DNA of 64,000 nt from Ganoderma boninense (taxonomy: Eukaryota > Basidiomycota > Agaricomycetes > Polyporales > Polyporaceae): the NCBI GenBank assembly GCA_002900995.3, contig CM035315.1, positions 2,263,826 to 2,327,825 on the forward strand, read 5' to 3'. Below, piece by piece: positions 22,427 through 34,087 of the stretch. Both the position numbers and the translations under genes were made by a program. Every line of letters begins with the position of its first letter. Position 1 is the first letter of the stretch. The notes under the pieces were generated by a model. It was given only the letters and a program-made list of their open reading frames with translations. It was not told the origin of the DNA and did no database searches.

Positions 22427-22834
22427 GCCCACGGTGTTACGACCGACGCCCATTGCGTACGACCACTGTGTGCTCGCGACGGGCTCGCATGCGACACACT
22501 CCGCTTACGCCAACACGACCTTCCCCGGCGTGTTCGTGTACTGCAACATTGGGAACGTGAACAACCTCCTTGCCTACGCTGATCGCGGGGAAGCCAAAGA
22601 TCTCGAGGTGCGTTCCGCACCACAAAAGTAACTAATAGCGCATGTGATAGGATGCTCCAGCCTCGACGTTCATAGGCCGTCGACGTTCATAGGCCGTCGT
22701 GCTGGCAAGCGGGCTGCACGACCTCGAAGCCGCGAAGGCCGTGCACGACCTCGCGCACGACGGCGAGATCCTCCTGCGCCGCCTCCAGGACTTCGATGTT
22801 TGCTTCCTCGGTCGCACCGTCGCCACGCGTCCGT
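22427..22834 (+). pseudogene. Pyridine nucleotide-disulphide reductase fragment, nitrite-reductase-like
   Basis: Exon 22427-22607 encodes IAYDHCVLATGSHA and then FPGVFVYCNIGNVNNLLAYA. This matches the end of the FAD-binding fold in the NAD(P)H nitrite reductase/rubredoxin reductase group (YDxLVxATGS ... GVFVYRTI.DL). After a 43-nt intron the NAD-binding helix follows as GLHDLEAAKAVHDL. The expected GGGLLGLEAAK glycines are changed, an in-frame TAG comes after a 17-bp tandem duplication, and the frame ends near 22834. Only a small part of the enzyme is left; it is a relic. Confidence 0.5.
22664..22697 (+). repeat. 17-bp perfect tandem duplication
   Basis: CGACGTTCATAGGCCGT occurs twice head to tail inside the reductase relic and places a TAG in the coding frame. 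Confidence 0.9.
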
Positions 22835-24132
22835 GACCTACCTTGCAGGCTCGTCGCGCACGGCGGCGCGGTGCTGCCCTGGACACATGCGGTGTTCGCC
22901 CTCCGAATCACGACGCAGCTCAGGACAGGCGTTCCATCAGCATGCCCGGGCCAGCGTTATCTCACAGGCCGGCAATTGACAGCCCCTTGTGGGGCCATAT
23001 CATATGACCGTCGCGGAAAACGGTACTGGCCTGGGGGACGCGATGCACAGTGCCCTCCCCTCCGATCCTCCTTCCGAAAGTTGCGATGTCACTTCGCAGG
23101 TGATATTTAATGGCGACACATTCTTGGGCTCCTGCTTAGGGTAAATCTGCCACCTGTTCGACGCTGCCGCCGCCGTGGACGACTTTCGGGTTGCCGGGTA
23201 CTTAGTGTGCGGTGTTAATCCACAACGCGGAACCGTGGCACGAATCAGGGGCACCAGATTCTGGCCGGGGCGTGTACGGTTCCAAGCTTTCCTCCGCCAG
23301 GAACTACTTACAGCTTCAGCACTGCAGCTATGGGGTCTCAGTCGGAGATGCAGGTTAATGCTGACGCACAAGGCCGGCTGGAGGGAACAAATTACCACCC
23401 GCGGGGTGTGTGGCGCCGATAACGATGTGCGGTTCCAGAGACTGTCTGGTGTCCTCGAACATGTGCAGTTCAAGTGTTTGACAGACACAGTGTGGCGAGA
23501 GCGAGCGGTGAGGCGTCGTCGCAAAGTAGGCGGAGTCCGTCATTCCAACACATCCAACGCACTCTACATCGCTCTGGGTCGTCCCTCACGCATGTTAACT
23601 GCACCTACCAGGTTGTTCGCCACATATATGGCTGGGCGTGCGAGCGGATAATGCGTCTGGCTCGTACTAACTGCTCGTACTGCGCCGCAACACACTCTCT
23701 TACATGCAGCTGAACCGGCACCGTCGCAGATGGCGTGGTCTCTTCCATGTCTGCAAACATTTCGCGAATCCGCAAGTATGCTCCAGCTCAGCGCGCTCAT
23801 GGCAACATGTCGATACGAATAGGCGCATTTGTGGCCCAGCTTCCAATTTCTGCATACTGCGACCGCTGGCCTGATCAAAATTGCAATCACGATTAATTCG
23901 GATATAGTAGCATAAGACGCAGCGACATATAACGCATGTGGTAGCCTTCAACTTGGATGGAGGTCGGGTGACAAAATCGCAGAGTTTCAAACGTAAAGGT
24001 ATGAGTCTCGTAAAGTAGTGTGGAGCACAGGTGGAATCATCTGTAGTGCGAAGTGGGATAAATCAAGCGGATGCAATACGAAAGTGGGATTGGGACATGG
24101 GCACCTATCATCAGCCAGGGGGAGTTGGCGAT
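22835..24132. other. No gene recognised
   Basis: Both strands carry open frames of up to 170 codons, but their compositions look like antisense shadows. A short minus-strand frame near 23650-23760 (MFADMEETTPSATVPVQ) looks protein-like but has no continuation I can follow. Confidence 0.3.
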
Positions 24133-26244
24133 CTAGGCATCCTTAGGTTCCTTGAACTCACGGACAGTCCAAACCCCCTTCTCTCCCGGCTTGAGGTACT
24201 CGACTTTCCCGTGTGTCGGGTATGTCTCTTCCCAGTCGCAGTCGGTGATCTTGCACCACACGACGACCTCGGTCTCACCCTTGGCATTTGTCTTCTTCTT
24301 CCCATCTCTCGACGACAACGTGCCACATCGAGGGCATTGAACACCAATGTCCAGTCCGTTCGGACGCATGGTGTCATGGGTCCACCGATATTCGACTACG
24401 CAAAGCTTCGGCGGTGAATCCTCCTCTTGTCCATAGTAAAAGTGAAACAGCGGCGTGTGACGGGCGATAAAGACAGCTTGCTCCAGACGAGTCGCCATAG
24501 CGTTGTTGTTGAGAGGCATTCCTTCAATGAGCACTTGGTGCACAAAGTTGTAGAAGAACAGAGACGTCAGGGACGGCTGCAGTTCCTTGGTTGAAAACCC
24601 GAATGCGTGGGCAACTCGAATCCTATCCACACATACCATCAGACGCGTAAGACATTTCGGAGTGCATATCTTACCCGGTTAGTGCGGACATCAGCTCCGT
24701 GCACGCATTGTGATGCATGACGAGCGCGCCACAGGCAAGCATTCCTACGTAGAGCTCGTTGTTGCCCGTAGACGCGATCTGCGCAAGCTTGGGAGTAATC
24801 ATGTCTTTCCACCACTACATAAATGCATTAGTATGTGACCGTGCATCTTCTCGTATGGCTTACTTCTCCTACGCTGCAAGACGAGTAATTCTCTCCATAA
24901 TACAGGTCGCCGTACTCGTCATGTGAATGGGTATAGATGAACATGAAGATTCGTGCATGAGTCACCCTTTCAACGGTCCGTCAGGGCGAGCTTGAGACAA
25001 TCTAGAAATAAATTACGTACTCGCCCAAGCTGTTGAGATGCTTGCTAGTGCGCGCGCGAAATTGCGCCTCAGGCGTTGATTTGAGGGGGTTGCACTTGAC
25101 GTTCGGATCCGGTTCCGGAATGTTGAATGGTAGGTCGATGTAGCGTAGGTTGTTCCTTGCCGGGCCATCAAACCAAGGCGTCAGTAAGTGGTACACGAGT
25201 CTGGCTGGCGAACTCTTCTCTCGCAGCGTGGCCAGCCGCACGTTCAAAATAACCAGGGGGCGAGTGTCTACTCGACTGTGCTGAGGTCGAGTCGTTGACA
25301 TCGTGAGGGGAACCCACTCCGGAAAGTAAGGACGCTCGGTTCCCGGGTAATATAAACCCTTCGCTTGCGTTAGCGATAACTCGCATTAGTTTTCAGAAGA
25401 CGGACTTACGAAGTATGGAACCGCAGGTTTGTATTTCGGCTCTGGCTTCCCTTTCTGGACATGCTTCCCATTCTTGTTAGGCTCGCCCTTCGGGGCATCG
25501 GGCTGCTTCGGAGCGGGATGTCGACCCTTGGCTACGACGGACGTCGAGAGAGCGTTGCCCGCCCCCTCCGCCGGCTTCGCAACCGCACGGGTCTTCAGGG
25601 TATGGCAGGAAGGGCAACGGAAGTGCAGCGTCTCCAGGGTCTCCACCTGCAACGAAGCTATCTGGGGGGCGTGCGACATGCACATGGCGCGCCCGCACCC
25701 TTCTTCGTCGCAAGTGATCAGACTGCCTCCATTTTGACAAATGAAACAGAACTGTATACGCTGTTAGGCAGGTGAACAGGATAATTGCGCGGAAGAACAT
25801 ACCACATCCGAAGTCTCAGCATAGTTCAGTGGACCAGTCGGTTCCTTCTCCTTCGGTTCCTTCTCCTGCCCTTTCTTCTTGGACTCGCTGGTGGACGTCT
25901 TCTTAATGTTGGAGTCCAGGTCCTTCTGGTCCTTCAGTCCTTCGTCGAGCTCCTGCTCAGTCGCGGACCCTGTGATCTTGGCACGTTTGGTCTTCGCTTC
26001 CCTGGCAGCTACGACCAGTTGGGCATCTTAGTCGCAAGAAGTGTTGCAAGGACTTACGTGGTTTGTGTAGGTTTCCCAGTTGTTCTTCCTCACCCGAAGA
26101 AACGTACGTGGGTTCCGGAACTGTTGTACTGGGGTCAGTATGGCTTGTCAAAGTGCAATAGCGCAGGAACAAGGACGAACTCGGCCGCTTCCGGGATGCC
26201 TTGCCTCCTGTGCTTCGATGCGCGGTCTGCTTCGTGCGTGCCAT
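24133..26244 (-). CDS. Histone H3-tail mimic / PHD-like finger / CHAT-like protein, 610 residues
   Basis: Seven exons, right to left: 26058-26244, 25803-26026, 25410-25760, 25021-25358, 24864-24966, 24675-24814 and 24133-24622. They sum to 611 codons with every junction in frame. Residues 1-15 read MARTKQTAHRSTGGK, the H3 tail with K4, S10, K14, R17 and K18 kept but R8 and K9 changed to H and R. A lysine/glutamate-rich linker follows. At ~138-190 is a cross-brace zinc finger (CFIC, TC, GC, CMSH, CPSC). Residues ~255-450 fit a CHAT/caspase-like fold, with a candidate His in FIYTHSHDEYG (~380) and Cys in YVGMLACGAL (~429). A C-terminal zinc ribbon (CPRCG ... CKITDC) ends it. The H3 tail is seen directly; protease assignment is inference from the His/Cys strand pattern. 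Role unknown: chromatin-mark decoy or a chromatin-sensing effector are possibilities. Confidence 0.75.
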
Positions 26245-26559
26245 GAAGCCAACGCAATAGAGAAGATGGTCCCGAAATATGGACGTGCAAGTGGAAGATG
26301 ATGGTGGGCTGCAAGTTTTTCTGGGGCCGCGTAGAGGGTTCCAGCTCACCACGGCGCCTGTGGTCGCGACAGCTCGTTCGGGCGCTTCCGATTCCAACCT
26401 GAACTCGAACCACGGCCACGACAGCACTCACCTCCCAAGCCACGTCTCGTCTTTCTAGCATTTCAAGCCTTTAGAACCTTCTCAACAACCTTCCCAGGAG
26501 CATTCCAGATGGTCAGATCTCAGGTAAGCACACATTATGCATTATGTATTCGTCTTCTC

Positions 26560-27271
26560 GAAGTGCGCGCCGGTGGGCGACGGTCGTCGGGCTTGACACG
26601 GTGGTGTCCTGTCCCGGCGGCCCACTTCTCTTTTTCCTGGAAGTGCGCGCCGGTGGGCGACGGTCGTCGGGCTTGACACGGTGGTGTCCTGTCCCGGCGG
26701 CCCACTTCTCTTTTTCCTGGAAGTGCGCGCCGGTGGGCGACGGTCGTCGGGCTTGACACGGTGGTGTCCTGTCCCGGCGGCCCACTTCTCTTTTTCCTGG
26801 AAGTGCGCGCCGGTGGGCGACGGTCGTCGGGCTTGACACGGTGGTGTCCTGTCTGGCGGCCCACTTCTCTATTTCCTGGAAGTGCGCGCCGGTGGGCGAC
26901 GGTCGTCGGGCTTGACACGGTGGTGTCCTGTCTGGCGGCCCACTTCTCTATTTCCTGGAAGTGCGCGCCGGTGGGCGACGGTCGTCGGGCTTGACATGGT
27001 GGTGTCCTGTCTGGCGGCCCACTTCTCTATTTCCTGGAAGTGCGCGCCGGTGGGCGACGGTCGTCGGGCTTGACACGGTGGTGTCCTGTCTGGCGGCCCA
27101 CTTCTCTATTTCCTGGAAGTGCGCGCCGGTGGGCGACGGTCGTCGGGCTTGACACGGTGGTGTCCTGTCTGGTGGCCCACTTCTCTATTTCCTGGAAGTG
27201 CGCGCCGGTGGGCGACGGTCGTCGGGCTTGACACGGTGGTGTCCTGTCCCGGCGGCCCACTTCCGCTGGTT
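26560..27271 (+). repeat. Minisatellite, nine 79/80-bp units
   Basis: Units start at 26560, 26640, 26720, 26800, 26879, 26958, 27037, 27116 and 27195. The first four are 80 bp (TCCCGGCGG, CTTTTT); the next ones are 79 bp (TCTGGCGG, CTATTT). Units are otherwise almost identical. Each junction contains CACTTC and GAAGTG as an inverted pair around the T-rich spacer. The array lies about 315 bp upstream of the H3-mimic start codon. Reading frames through it change with the unit length and are not evidence for a repeat protein. Confidence 0.97.
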
Positions 27272-27735
27272 CCAGAGGTTCACAGGAGAGGTACTCCCTC
27301 GCTTCTTCATCTGGTGGCTTCATATCATTCCAAGGCGTGGTGAGCTGACATTTCACATCTTCTGTCTAGGGATATTACGGCTACGCCTTGCACAAAGCTC
27401 AGCAAAGATCGTGTTGGATTACGAGGGGCTCCTAGCCTTTGGGGGCGTGGCGCCCCTTTGGACCGGGCCCCAGCACGTCTTCGTGAGGAGATGCCGTGTG
27501 TCAGTCGGTCGGGACAGGGGATTCGGACTGTAATCAGGTATGCGTCCATCACCTGCGCTTTTGGTGTCTCTTGTAGGAATTACTCCGGCTGCGCGTCCAT
27601 GGCGGAAATGATAATCTTCGCGGAGTATACACGTTCTCCATGCATGGTGGCCCCACTGCGACCCTACTGCGAAGGTCACTCTTCTGTCGCATGGAACATC
27701 ATTGTTCGCCAACACAGTTACATGATGTATTTCAC
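27272..27735. other. Intergenic, nothing recognised
   Basis: Contains a GC-rich inverted repeat (GGGGGCGTGGCGCCCC near 27442) but no gene. It links the minisatellite with the 3' end of the next minus-strand gene. Confidence 0.4.
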
Positions 27736-29705
27736 CTATTCATCGCCGTATAGCATGCTGAGATCAATTACCGTGCGCCCATTCTCGACCGATTCTGCCT
27801 CTCGCCAGTTCAAGTTAACTTCGGTGTGCTCCACCTTCACCTTCTTGGCATTCCGCTCCCCTAGCACGCTCCGTTCGCCCGATACGATCGACTCCTGCTT
27901 GGCTTCAGCCTCGCTGGCGGCCGAGATGGTTGACGTGTTCGTGGAGGCGCATGGCAACTGTGCAACTTGGCTGCGTACCGCCCCCGGGTGCCAGGATTCC
28001 ACCGAGGAAGAGCGTGAGCGAGTTTCAAACTCGGCAAGGTACGCCATTGCCGAGTCATGGTCTGCGCTGGCAGTCTTCGAAACTGGCGCCGTAGATGATC
28101 CCTTTCGGGCACGCTTGGCTCCAGTCTTCCCAGGTTTAGATCTCGGTGTGCGGAGTGCTTCGATCTCCACGCCAAGGTGAGGCATGCCGATGACCCCGGG
28201 TATACGGACGAGGAGCGTGTGCGTGGAAGCGGGGATGGGTATGTTGGCCCGGATCATGAAACGTTCCCAATCACTGAGAGCGTCGACATAGACCTCCACG
28301 GTTGGCTCGTGGCGTGCGCGAAGGAGCTCGAAGATCTCGTGCGTCAGCCTCAACAGACAACTCTGTGAAGCCACCCCCCCTGGCCCCTCCGTACCCTCGT
28401 GAATGATCTAGGTAGCAAGATCAACATTAAATGGCAGACGAATACCGAATGCACGAACCTTGATCGTAGTGTCCTCCATCGCCGGCTGGTTGGTCTAGTA
28501 ACAGCCAGTGACATTAGCCGGGAGTGCGTACGGTCAGAAATTCACATTACTCACGTCGTGCCAGAAGACGATGCGTATGTACTCAGGTTCGATCACCTGA
28601 CCGTGAATGGCCTTCTTCTTTGCCTTGTCGGCGGTGAAAGCCTTGCGGTGGCCGTCCGGGCTCCGCATGGCCTGCAGCACGCGTAGCTCAGTTCCGAAGT
28701 CGAGGCAATGTCCAATAAAGTCACGTCGAACGAGAAGGATGTGGGTCTTCATGTCGATGTTGATCGGTCCAATGCCGGGACTCCATGCATTCCTCTCGAT
28801 GCACCACGCCTTCGCCTGAACCTCGTCGCCGTTGCAGATGTCAGAAAAGATGTCATGGTCAGAGAGGTAGAACGCCTTGGATGAGTGCACGTGCAACTCG
28901 AATGTGACGGTCGGTTCATCTTCCTAGTGCATTTCCAGCTGATTCAGTGCACGTCCTGCCCAAATGAGTATAGGTGGACTAACTTTATACCACAGAATGA
29001 CTTTGATAAGTTGGGCAGGGCTGGTAGCCACACTGCCGCCAGTGGAGGACAGAGAGGCGGCCGGTTTCTGAGAAGCGGTGAGCGGAGGGGTGCGATGTAC
29101 TGTGAGCGAGCAACGCACCTTTGCGGAACGCCCAGGGTGTGATGCCTTCTGCACGTCTTTCTCGTGTTCACGAAAGGCGTCCGTGCGCATACGGTCGATG
29201 GACGCCATTACCTTCGCCTGTTGAACCAGGGCTTTCTGCGACTGTATACTCTCGCGCTTTGACTGAAGCAGAGCGAGCTTCAGGGCCTTATCTTCCTCCT
29301 TCTGGGCTTCAGCCTCGAAAGATGCCATGGCGTTCTCCTCGAGCTGCTTGCGTATGGCATCTGCAACGACCGGCGATGGGCCGATCTGTCGCGGGCGAAA
29401 TATGCTTTGGCACTGGTTGCACTGTTCAATTGCGGGCGAAGGATGCGTGAGTCGAAGGGCTTCTTCATTCGTAATAAGCTCACCTTGAACAGCCACATGC
29501 CAGCCTGCTCGGCTTTGTATGTGAGGAAGGCCGAGAAGGTGCCTGACGGAAAGTCGCAGGAAGGACATTTTTCCGGAGGTAGGGGGATGCGGTTCGTCGC
29601 GTCTATATGACACAACTGTCGCACTATGGGACAGTACGCACTCTTCTTGGTCTCCTTGTAGTCCCGACGCCAAATGACCAGACGGGGGTGGATGGGAGGA
29701 GCCAT
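27736..29705 (-). CDS. Zinc-ribbon/coiled-coil protein with two repeated unnamed modules, 563 residues
   Basis: Exons, right to left: 29484-29705, 28984-29421, 28555-28923, 28459-28494 and 27736-28362; all are whole codons with GT..AG introns. An N-terminal zinc site is formed by EKCPSCDF and, across intron 1, CNQCQS. A glutamine/lysine-rich coiled coil follows (~residues 90-160). Then come two related modules. Each starts with a strand ending in tryptophan (KVILWYK; RIVFWHD) and ends ~90 residues later with an LLVR motif plus a conserved glycine/glutamate (LLVRRDFIGHCLDFGTEL; LLVRIPGVIGMPHLGVEI). The C-terminus is basic then acidic (KPGKTGAKRARK). The same module recurs in the neighbour 30401-31434. 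Function unknown. Confidence 0.6.
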
Positions 29706-29915
29706 GAACAACCGGTGTCGTGCTAGTTGACGATTCTACAGTGCGCACGGGTGTAGCAGCGAGACAATCGAAGGGAAGGGGGGCAGGGTCCAAGGGGGGG
29801 CGCTGAGGAGTGCCTGGACATGCTGGCTGCCCGTTCGCCTTTTAATGTGGACCGGATCACTACAAAATTTCTACCGTGGCAATTTAGATTTGGCCCGTTA
29901 TGTGCAGATTTCAAT

Positions 29916-30372
29916 CTATATATGGTCTACATCAATGGGGTTGGACTTGTCGCCCAGCACCGATGGCTCCGACTCGAAAAGGTCTGGAGGGAGCACCACA
30001 CGCCAGGCCTCGTCGACATCTCCCAGTGGCATCCCAGAGCGTTTTTTCCACCTCAGGACCCTCTCTACGTCACTAACCCGTCCCACGAATGCAACCTTGG
30101 TTTTCTTAGTGTCGTGATACTGTGTCGTATTCAATACATGCTCGCCGCTAGCGTGGTCCGGATAACTTACCGTTCGCACATGGTCGGGAAGATGCTGAGC
30201 ATCCCCATGGCGCACGGACGTCTGGTCGGTACCCTGCATGAGCATATGTACAGCAGCGCCATCGTCGACGACCCACGAGAATACATGTTAGCTCATCAAC
30301 CCGCCCTAGATAATCCCACGCAGGCATGCGCACCTCGCCCTCCTCATTGTTTGCATGTGCCTTCACTTCCAC
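29916..30372 (-). pseudogene. Orphan exons of an unidentified minus-strand gene
   Basis: A frame near 30280-30372 (SPVEVKAHANNEEGEVRMPAW), another near 30180-30240 and a last one to the stop at 29916 (KTKVAFVGRVSDVERVL, then DVDEAWRVVLPPDLF) look coding. They are separated by plausible GTAAGT..CAG borders. I find no start codon in frame. They may be a downstream extension of the gene at 30401-31434 in another splice form, or a truncated gene. Confidence 0.35.
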
Positions 30373-30400
30373 TGGCGACTTGGCACTTGAAGTTGATCCC

Positions 30401-31434
30401 TCAGCTATGCTCTAAGGCAGGACGAACAAGCATTCCTATAAGGTGAACAGACCACTAAAGCTATAAGGCTGGCGTTCCATACCTTGCGGCCGCAGGGATG
30501 ATAAACAAGCGAGCGTCTCCCACCACCACGCTTCTCCATAAGACGTCGCGGAGGAGAACATTCGTAGATCCCCTGTTGAGTCCATCAGTTCATGTATTCA
30601 ATCAATGATATGCATGTTACACTTGCCGCGTGGAGAAGGGGTTCCTCGAGGTCCTGCTGGAATCGCTCAACCTGCGCCTGCAATGCAACAATCTCCCGAC
30701 CGAGGCCAACAGTATACCTCACTGCTACTCGCCTCAGCAAGACGGATCGCTGGTCTTGCGGTAGTCGAACTGTGTCCGTGGCGGACATCAGTGTCCAGCG
30801 CATGAGGTCAAGATCCCACATGTCGAAAGCGAACGCCCCATCAAGATGAGATGTTATGGTGGTATCGATGGACCATTTTACCTCGAACGTCTTCGTCATA
30901 CAGATGGCGAACACGACAGGCAGTGAGCCGTCCTGGGAGGAAGTAGCTTGGCATACCAAGATAATATTTAAGGCGTTGAGACCGACCTTATGCCAGAGAA
31001 CGACGCGCTTCTCCACCAAATACTGCTTCTGGACCGGGGTGATGAGCTCCGATGCGGGAGTTTGAGGTTCGTATGAAGGGAGAGGTAGATGCTGGTATAT
31101 GTTCTCTAGCTCGGCGCCGAAGTCTGGACAACGGGTCACACCTGGCATGCGCATGAGAATGGTGTCCTCCCCCGTCGGGATGACGATATCTTCATCAATG
31201 CATAGGGCATTCCACGTCCCCGACTCGACGTTGAAGACGGACACGTAAGTCGCCTTCGGGTGTGAAGAGCAGACTGACTGAAGTTGACGGAGTGGTATTG
31301 TCGCATTGGTTGCGCAGTCGATTTGCTGCTCGATGGGGGCCACCTTGTTCTTCCGATGCGTTGCATGATCAGCTATGCTAATTGACTCATCAACAGTAGC
31401 TCACCTGGACCCAGAGTACCACGATGACAGCCAT
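30401..31434 (-). CDS. Unnamed module protein, 291 residues
   Basis: Exons, right to left: 31405-31434, 30623-31343, 30483-30572 and 30401-30435, totalling 292 codons with continuous frame. It opens MAVIVVLWVQ, matching the 'strand ending in tryptophan' start of the modules in 27736-29705. Near residue 85 it has the closing motif LMRMPGVTRCPDFGAEL. A second start-like strand (KRVVLWHKVGLNALN) follows, then a long helix near the C-terminus (REIVALQAQVERFQQDLE). No catalytic motif is seen. It lies in a run of same-strand genes and shares its module only with its neighbour, which suggests duplication within the cluster. Confidence 0.55.
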
Positions 31435-31800
31435 GGTATGAGGTGCACAGAGGGAACGGTAGGTGGGTAGCACAAGACAGACGATATTGGGGCGGGGCAA
31501 GTCGTGCTCAATGCCGAAGTGCCCTCCGCCATTCGACTCCGGGCGAAAACATGACATGGCATCCCCTATTTTGGGAGGTATATCATCATGTGCGCGTCAC
31601 CCCATCTGGGGTATTTTTCTCGGAGACAGACTAATGTTAGTAGATCAACATCACACTAATTTCGCACAAATTTCTCAACGATACGCTGTCTAGGTCTAGG
31701 CTACTTTTATTGGCACTTCACATTACCCCTGGTTACCCTCGACGACCCCGCCCTGGCCTCGCGGTCAGTGGAACAGTGCTGCCAAACTAACGTTAGTCTG

Positions 31801-34087
31801 TCATACGATGACGTGCGAGTCCACTAACCCGTCCATGCCATCCTGGCGAGCCTTGGCTGTTGGCACCCTTGCACGAGTGGGACGACACACGATGATCGAC
31901 GCATCCGTCGCCTCAGGCATCGGTACGCCGGACAGGCTGTACCGACGAGATCGACGAGCCTGTTTCGAAGAGCCTCCTGCGATCTTCCCACCAACATTGC
32001 GGGGAATTTGCTTGGATGTCGGCTTCTGGGTGGTGAGGCTTGCTGCGACGCTCCTAGAGCGCGCTTGGAACGCCTGCGTCACAGCGGCTGGGAGGGGAAA
32101 TCAGATTTCAGTGATTACGACCAAGTCCAACTGTACCTTCATGAAGATGGTCAACTGTGACCATCTGATCGTCCATCGCTGCGTCGACGCTTGGCGGCAC
32201 GCTCATTGGCGCTTCGCCATGTTCATGCGCATTGACGAATTCGTGATTGGAGGCATTGTCTCCAGCGATACATAGCGCGTGCAGGGCGGAGTCGAACGTT
32301 TCGGCCATTTGGACGTCCTCGTTGTGATGAACACCCATGTCACCATCAAGTCCTCCTGGTGCTGCTACGGCTTCGTGAGTAGGTGGGAATGACACTGGAA
32401 GGCAAGTCTGCTCCGCTAGTACGTCATCGCCACCTTCGACCACATGAGGCCTTGGAGACAGGCGTGCGGATGGATTGTCAATAGCCTCATGAGCGAGGGC
32501 CATGTCCACACCCTCACCCAGATGAGCAGGCGCGCACGTAGCGTTGTGTCTGCCAGCGAGGGATCCCGTCTCTTGGATCAGACCCGCTGTCGTTTGAAGG
32601 GAAGTCAGCTTCGTAGGCACGGCTGCGGCGCGTTCCAAGAGACTCTCACCGTCTACAGACGAGGACGAGGAAGCGATCCCAGCATCCTGAGCAGCCAGCG
32701 AGACGTCCACCTGCGTACGCGTTTGAGGAGGCTCTTGTGGTAGCTTCTGCAGCTCTCGATAACCTGGATTCTATGACTATCGGAACGTCGAACACGAGAA
32801 GATGACAAACGTACGAATCAACGCTTGGGTAGCCAAAACTTGCCACTCACGCTCTTGGGGGTTCTGTGTGGCTAATCGTACCATTGGTTAACACGTACCC
32901 ATGATTGAAGTTGCAGTTGGGTGGACGCACCTGTGACCGACTGCTGAACCCATGTGTACAAGATAAGGTCGAACTCCTCCCGCGTCCACCCGAGAGCTTG
33001 AAGCAACGCATCTTGAAAGGTGAGACCATAACGGTTTACACCCGTTGCTTTCCTATATGAACGGGAGTCGTCACCACCGTGTTCAAATCTGCGACATTAA
33101 CACTTACCCGTAAGTATGCAGCTCCCCCTTCTGGTCCGGACCGGCCACGCAGATGTACCCCGCCCATCCTGCCTCTTTATGTAGCGCTTCCATTAAGACG
33201 TCAACCCAGTGTGCCACATCCTCAGGCCGCCTGTTTAGACGGTAAGCATCAAAGCTGAGCTAGTACAGGACGACGTACGGATAAGGTCCATCTCTTTCTT
33301 CTTCGGGTTCTTCGTCGCTTCTCAAGTCTGCGATCTCTGGTTGAGCGTCATCGCTATCGAATGCTCTGTCCTCGGTCCTGTTCCTGGCGATGGCGATGGA
33401 GGAGTACAGTTGGCGCCTCTCCTCCGGGAGCGCGTCCCACGCGAGCTTGCACATTTGACGCCACTGGGCGACATCCGCTCGAGTGCGACCATCGACTTCG
33501 ACCACTGGAACGTTGGGAGCCTCAATGCTCTGCTGAAACATGTCCAGCCCTGATCTGTTTCGAGGCTGTCGGGGTTTGGAGATTGCTGGAATAGGTGGCC
33601 CGCTCCATGCTGAAGAACTCGCCTTGCGGCCTTGCATTACCTTCCAGTTGCCCACCCATGTGTAGACCCTCTGTTCAATACAGGACGGATGAATCCCGCC
33701 CAAGCTGTCAACTGCGAACACGTTACTCACATCAGGCAAAAGCTTCATCCGCTCAGTGAACTCCTCTTCAGACTCCTCCTTGCGTGTGAGACCCTCCCGA
33801 CGAGCCTTGCGCGCTCTACCGACGCGATGCTTGAAGTCCTCTTGTGTCTCTGCAGGACCTGGTCCTGTGATCTCAGCTCGAAATAGCGCTGTCAATACGC
33901 TCGCGGCCTTCTTCACAGGTGCGTCTTTCTTGGGACGTTCGAGCTCGTTTTGAACTTCTGCCCGGTCGTAGGCCGCTCGAAGCCAACCAAGTTCCAGAGG
34001 TGTGAAGTAGCCGTCTTGGCGGATGAAAGGCGCGCGGGTGCTCATGCCGGACAGTAGGAGAGCTGAGTTGCTGGGCCCGCCCGACAT
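31801..34087 (-). CDS. Hypothetical protein, 682 residues, six exons
   Basis: Exons, right to left: 33279-34087, 33108-33230, 32899-33052, 32815-32863, 32137-32763 and 31801-32087; 683 codons with all junctions in frame. The N-terminal ~270 residues are helical and charged, with W/Y positions and a CIEQRVYTWVGNW motif. A second region (VAHWVDVLMEALHKEAGWAG, then GLTFQDALLQALGWTREEF) reads like a compact domain. The C-terminal half is low-complexity with a basic tail (SKQARRSRRYS). I know related ORFs only as unnamed Agaricomycete proteins found near KDZ transposases. Clean splice phases argue that it is functional or recently so. Confidence 0.6.

Noticed and set aside
22632..22979. Arginine-rich frames on both strands
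   Set aside because: They are antisense or alternate-frame shadows of the reductase relic.
26560..27271. CRISPR array
   Set aside because: There are no unique spacers: the whole 79/80-bp unit repeats, and the genome is eukaryotic.
26513..27356. Long open frames through the 79/80-bp array as repeat proteins
   Set aside because: Both strands are open, the unit length is not a multiple of three, and the apparent repeats (e.g. PTTVAHRRAL) change frame between blocks; best explained as minisatellite DNA.
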